Assembly (NCBI GenBank): GCA_963708795.1 | Contig: CAVPUH010000006.1 | Span: 434,001 to 498,000 of the forward strand | DNA: 64,000 bases | Direction: 5' to 3' | DNA from: DAIQRJ01 sp963708795 | GTDB taxonomy: Bacteria; Actinomycetota; Actinomycetes; Propionibacteriales; DAIQRJ01 | Shown here: positions 61,315-64,000 of the stretch, piece after piece | Layout: every line of letters begins with the position of its first letter | Position numbering within the stretch: the first letter of the stretch is position 1 | Position numbers and translations under genes: made by a program | The notes under the pieces: generated by a model | Told to the model about the DNA's origin: nothing | The model's database searches: none | The model's input: only the letters and a program-made list of their open reading frames with translations

Positions 61315-62409
61315 TCAGCCCGGACGGACAGCCCCGACGATCGGCATGTACTTCATCGGGAGCAGTTCGACGCTCGTGCCGGGGCGCGGTGCGTGGACGA
61401 CCAGACCGTTGCCGGCGTAGATGCCGACGTGCCCCATGCCGCTGTAGAACATCACGAGGTCGCCCGGCCGGAGATCTGACACCGACACCTTCTGGCTCAC
61501 GGCGTTGTACTGCCCGTGCGCCGAGTGGGGAAGGGAGACGCCGGCCGCCGCCCAGGCCGCCATGGTCAGCCCGGAGCAGTCGTACGCGCCGGGCCCGGCT
61601 GCACCGAAGACATACGGCTTGCCGATCTGGGCCTTGGCGAACGCGAGCGCGGTCGCGCCGCGGCCCGACGCCGGAGCGTCCGAGGTCGTCGTGGCGGAGT
61701 CGGCCGTCGTCGTGTCGCTCGTGCCGGCGTCCGCGGTGCGGGCGGCGTCGCGACTCGCACGGGCGGCCTCCGCAGCCTGCCGGCGCTCCTTCGCAGCCTC
61801 GATCGCGGCCAGCCGGGCACGCTCAGCGGCCGTCAACCGGGCCAGGAGTGCGCGCGAGTCGGCGAGCTTGTCGTCGGCGGCCTTGCGCTGGGCGCGGGCC
61901 TTGACCTGTGCATCGGTGACGCGAGCCTGCTCGGCCTCGACCGCGGACTGCTTCTCGGCGAGGACCTTCTGCTGCGCCCGGAGCGCGGTCAGGGAGGCGC
62001 CCTGCTGATCGGTGAGCGATGCCGTCGTGCTCATGCGGGTGAGGAAGTCGTCCGGCTGGTCGGCGAGCAACAGTTGGACGGTCGTGTCCATGCCGTCCGA
62101 GCGGTACTGGGCGGCGGCGAACTGACCCACGCGGTCGCGGAGCGCGGCGACCGTCTTCTCCTGACGCGTGACGTCACTCTCCAGCGCCCGCACGCGGGCC
62201 TGGATATCGGTGAGCTGATCGTCGATCTCGTTCGCGGACTCGGTGGCCTGCTCGGCCTGACGTTCCAGGCTGTCGACCTGGGACTGGACCTGGTCGATGG
62301 AGGGCTGCGGATCGGCCCGGCTCGTCCCTGGCAGGAAGACGAGGGTGGCAGCGATGATCGCGGCGGTTGCTGTGAGGGCACGCCATGAGCGTGTCCGGCC
62401 GTTCTGCAC
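61315..62409 (-). CDS. Secreted NlpC/P60 murein hydrolase
   Basis: A 364-aa exported peptidase cleaving murein stem peptides. A signal peptide (SWRALTATAAIIAATLVFLP, cut near TSRA) leads to a long coiled coil (about 35-215) and a C-terminal NlpC/P60 domain. Catalytic Cys is in GAYDCSGLTMAAWAAAG, His in MGHVGIYAGNG and a third residue near VVHAPRPG. The coiled coil may need release for activity, as in RipA. A GTG at 62409 starts it. The gene is preceded by a c-di-AMP riboswitch. It corresponds to Rv2190c. Confidence 0.93.
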   Translation of the reverse strand: MQNGRTRSWRALTATAAIIAATLVFLPGTSRADPQPSIDQVQSQVDSLERQAEQATESANEIDDQLTDIQARVRALESDVTRQEKTVAALRDRVGQFAAAQYRSDGMDTTVQLLLADQPDDFLTRMSTTASLTDQQGASLTALRAQQKVLAEKQSAVEAEQARVTDAQVKARAQRKAADDKLADSRALLARLTAAERARLAAIEAAKERRQAAEAARASRDAARTADAGTSDTTTADSATTTSDAPASGRGATALAFAKAQIGKPYVFGAAGPGAYDCSGLTMAAWAAAGVSLPHSAHGQYNAVSQKVSVSDLRPGDLVMFYSGMGHVGIYAGNGLVVHAPRPGTSVELLPMKYMPIVGAVRPG

Positions 62410-62431
62410 GAGCGGTCGGTTCCTTTCTTCC

Positions 62432-62600
62432 TCGACGCCTACCGGGTGAGCTGACGGGTTCGGGCCAGGAAGTTGCCCTACCTCGCCTCAGCCGCCATGG
62501 CGGCCCTCGACGAGGATTCACCCCAGTCGTACATGTGGTTCCCCGGCTCCGGACATCTCGGGGGACAGTCCGGACTCAGCGTGGTGTCCTTGCGCCCGTC
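62432..62600 (-). promoter_or_regulatory. ydaO/yuaA-type cyclic di-AMP riboswitch
   Basis: Minus-strand core elements in order: TCCGGAGCCGGGGAACCACA, CTGGGGTGAATCC, a GC hairpin (GGCCGCCATGGCGGC), GAGGTAGGGCAAC, CCCGAACCCGTCAGCTCACC and GGTAGGCGTCGAGGAAG. These match the conserved ydaO ligand-binding core. It ends about 25 nt before the GTG of the NlpC/P60 gene, so it probably turns the hydrolase gene down when c-di-AMP is high. Boundaries are approximate. Upstream sequence to 62734 holds no gene. Confidence 0.88.
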
Positions 62601-62734
62601 AGGTCGACCGGCCGTCCAGAAACCTTCCCGCCATCGTAGCCGCCGACTCCCGGGGCGGGCGCTCGGTCTCGACGAGACTGTGACGAAGCACCCACCATGC
62701 GGCCGGAACATCCCACCGGACGCCGAACCGGGGC

Positions 62735-62932
62735 TCAGCCGCCGGTGCCGTCCCGCCGGTCAGGTTGCATCCGCAACGGCGGCACCAGCCCGGAATCGGC
62801 CAGTACGGCGAGGGCGATCTGTTCGTCGTCGCTGATCACGACGTCATCAGGAGCACTGCCCAGCAGCACCGTCACGACGCAGTCGCCGCACGCCCGTCCC
62901 CGCACCTGGCAGGTATCGCAATCGATGTGCAT
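62735..62932 (-). CDS. Small Cys-rich protein (uncharacterised)
   Basis: A 65-aa protein beginning MHIDCDTCQVRGRACGDC: two CxxC-like pairs within the first 18 residues, which could bind zinc or an Fe-S cluster. The remainder is acidic then basic (DDEQIALAVLADSG, RMQPDRRDG). The ATG at 62932 has a CGGAGG ribosome site at 9 bases. It diverges from the DnaQ fusion gene. Family name not recognised; position suggests a small conserved actinobacterial protein. Confidence 0.72.
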   Translation of the reverse strand: MHIDCDTCQVRGRACGDCVVTVLLGSAPDDVVISDDEQIALAVLADSGLVPPLRMQPDRRDGTGG

Positions 62933-63124
62933 GGTGTGCGGCCTCCGTGTGGTGTCGCTGTCGGGTTCGTCGAACCGTAGGGGCGACATCCGACAGTCCG
63001 CATCGACGGTCCGCATCCGACGGTCCGGTCGGCCGGGTGCCGGCGCGTTCTCCGCCCGCGACACCACGTGCTCCGCCGCCGGCACGTGCCGGTGTTTGTC
63101 GGTGGCCGGTGCGATGGTCGGGAC

Positions 63125-64000
63125 GTGAGCGTGACCGAGGCCACCGTGTCTGCGGCGACCGATGCCCGGTCGCCCGCTGGAACGACCTCGGCGAAACCCC
63201 GGTACCGGCAGCCGACGTTCGACGAGATCGGGACGCCGCTGGCGCAGGTCACCTTCTGTGTCGTCGACCTGGAGACGACCGGCGGCTCTCCGGTGGGCGG
63301 TGCGGGCATCACCGAGATCGGTGCCGTGCGCGTGCGCGGCGGCGAGATCACCGGGGAGTTCCAGACGCTCGTCAACCCTGGCGAGCCCGTCCCCCCGTTC
63401 ATCGCCGTGCTCACCGGCATCACGACCGAGATGGTCGCGGGGGCGCCCCGCATCGCGTCCGTGCTGTCCGCGTTCTTCGAGTTCGCTCGCGGCTGCGTCC
63501 TGGTGGCGCACAACGCCCCGTTCGACGTCGGATTCCTCAAGGCGGCAGCCGCTGCCTCCCAGCAGGCCTGGCCCGGATTCGGCGTCGTCGACACTGCGGT
63601 GCTCGCTCGCCGGATACTGGCCCGCGACGAGGTCCCGAACTGCAAACTCTCGACCCTCGCTCCATACTTCAAGGCTTCGACCACGCCCAATCACCGCGCG
63701 CTGGCCGATGCCCGCGCCACCGTCGACGTCCTGCACGGCCTGTTCGAGCGGCTGGGTCCGGTCGGCGTACACACCCTCGAGGAGCTCGCCACCTACAACG
63801 CGCGGGTGTCGTCGGTGCAGCGTCGCAAGCGGTATCTCGCCGAGCGGCTTCCCCCCGAGCCAGGCGTCTACCTCTTCACCGACGCCCAGGACCGCGTCCT
63901 CTACATCGGGACGTCGGGAAACCTCCGGCGGCGGGTCCGGTCGTACTTCACCGGCTCGGAGACGCGCTCACGGATGGGCGAGATGGTCGGTCTGGCCCAG
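63125..64000 (+). CDS. DnaQ-like exonuclease fused to a GIY-YIG (UvrC/Cho-like) domain, cut by window end
   Basis: The first 292 codons are visible and no stop is reached. Residues about 35-205 form a DEDDh exonuclease: VTFCVVDLETTGG (Exo I Asp-Glu), VLVAHNAPFDVGFLK (Exo II) and the late PNHRALADARATVDVL (Exo III, His and Asp). After a linker a GIY-YIG domain starts at LPPEPGVYLFTDAQDRVLYIGTSGNLRRR. This is the architecture of Rv2191 and points to nucleotide excision repair or processing. The GTG at 63125 starts it. The C-terminal end is outside the window. Confidence 0.9.
   Translation, partial: MSVTEATVSAATDARSPAGTTSAKPRYRQPTFDEIGTPLAQVTFCVVDLETTGGSPVGGAGITEIGAVRVRGGEITGEFQTLVNPGEPVPPFIAVLTGITTEMVAGAPRIASVLSAFFEFARGCVLVAHNAPFDVGFLKAAAAASQQAWPGFGVVDTAVLARRILARDEVPNCKLSTLAPYFKASTTPNHRALADARATVDVLHGLFERLGPVGVHTLEELATYNARVSSVQRRKRYLAERLPPEPGVYLFTDAQDRVLYIGTSGNLRRRVRSYFTGSETRSRMGEMVGLAQ

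Noticed and set aside
62735..63772. Long minus-strand frame opposite the DnaQ fusion
   Set aside because: Only its last 65 codons (from the ATG at 62932) have a ribosome site and a sensible sequence. The rest is antisense to clear exonuclease motifs.

Overview
The window is a GC-rich, gene-dense piece of an actinobacterial chromosome. It has very short gaps, many 4-base ATGA/GTGA overlaps and frequent GTG starts. Gene order matches the dcw-to-pimB' core seen in Mycobacterium and relatives (murein genes, metF, idsA, pknL, aroG, plsC, an SRPBCC gene, fadD15, pimB', NlpC/P60, DnaQ-UvrC). A meso-DAP-type MurE motif, DivIVA, SepF, a PASTA kinase and a PimB'-like enzyme point to Actinomycetes, perhaps a Frankineae or Mycobacteriales-grade lineage. 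The genus cannot be told from the sequence. No tRNA, rRNA, IS element, phage gene or CRISPR array was seen.

1-23.2 kb (mostly minus strand) is the division and cell-wall cluster. In transcription order it reads mraZ, a small membrane protein, rsmH, ftsL-like, ftsI, murE, murF, mraY, murD, ftsW, murG, murC, ftsQ, ftsZ, yggS, sepF, yggT and divIVA. Then come a DksA/TraR protein with a long basic tail, lspA and an rluA-family gene, with one anion-permease gene on the opposite strand. MraZ is preceded by three AGTGGAG repeats with 10-bp period that overlap its promoter. 23.6-29.0 kb holds moxR-DUF58-tgpA and a DUF3040 gene.

29-44.4 kb is housekeeping: a methyltransferase, a HEPN protein near a perfect LexA-type box, a DUF4126 membrane protein with an FAD oxidoreductase, metF, a polyprenyl synthase, a PASTA kinase, a DMT transporter, threonine aldolase, class II DAHP synthase, an acyltransferase, an esterase, an acidic membrane protein and a TIGR00300-type enzyme.

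44.4-56.5 kb is an EEP phosphohydrolase gene followed by an inositol-catabolism block. A seven-gene leftward operon (Gfo/Idh dehydrogenase, TIM-barrel isomerase, iolC, Cgl0159-type aldolase, iolB, iolD, mmsA/iolA) diverges from a GntR regulator. The 149-bp gap between them holds a promoter and a 16-bp palindrome. Two tandem ROK kinases follow. 56.5-64 kb returns to core genes: SRPBCC protein, fadD15-like ligase, pimB'-like glycosyltransferase, a HExxH lipoprotein, an NlpC/P60 hydrolase under a c-di-AMP riboswitch, a small Cys protein and a DnaQ/GIY-YIG fusion cut by the window end.

Sequence quality matters here. At least 17 single-base frame breaks, almost all +1, interrupt conserved genes (dksA-like, sepF, murD, murE, ftsI, ftsL-like, rsmH, iolD and one ROK gene). 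Twelve lie between 17.7 and 22.1 kb. Because indispensable genes are hit and removing one base restores each family alignment, these are read as probable consensus errors, not pseudogenes. Coordinates of those genes span both reading frames.
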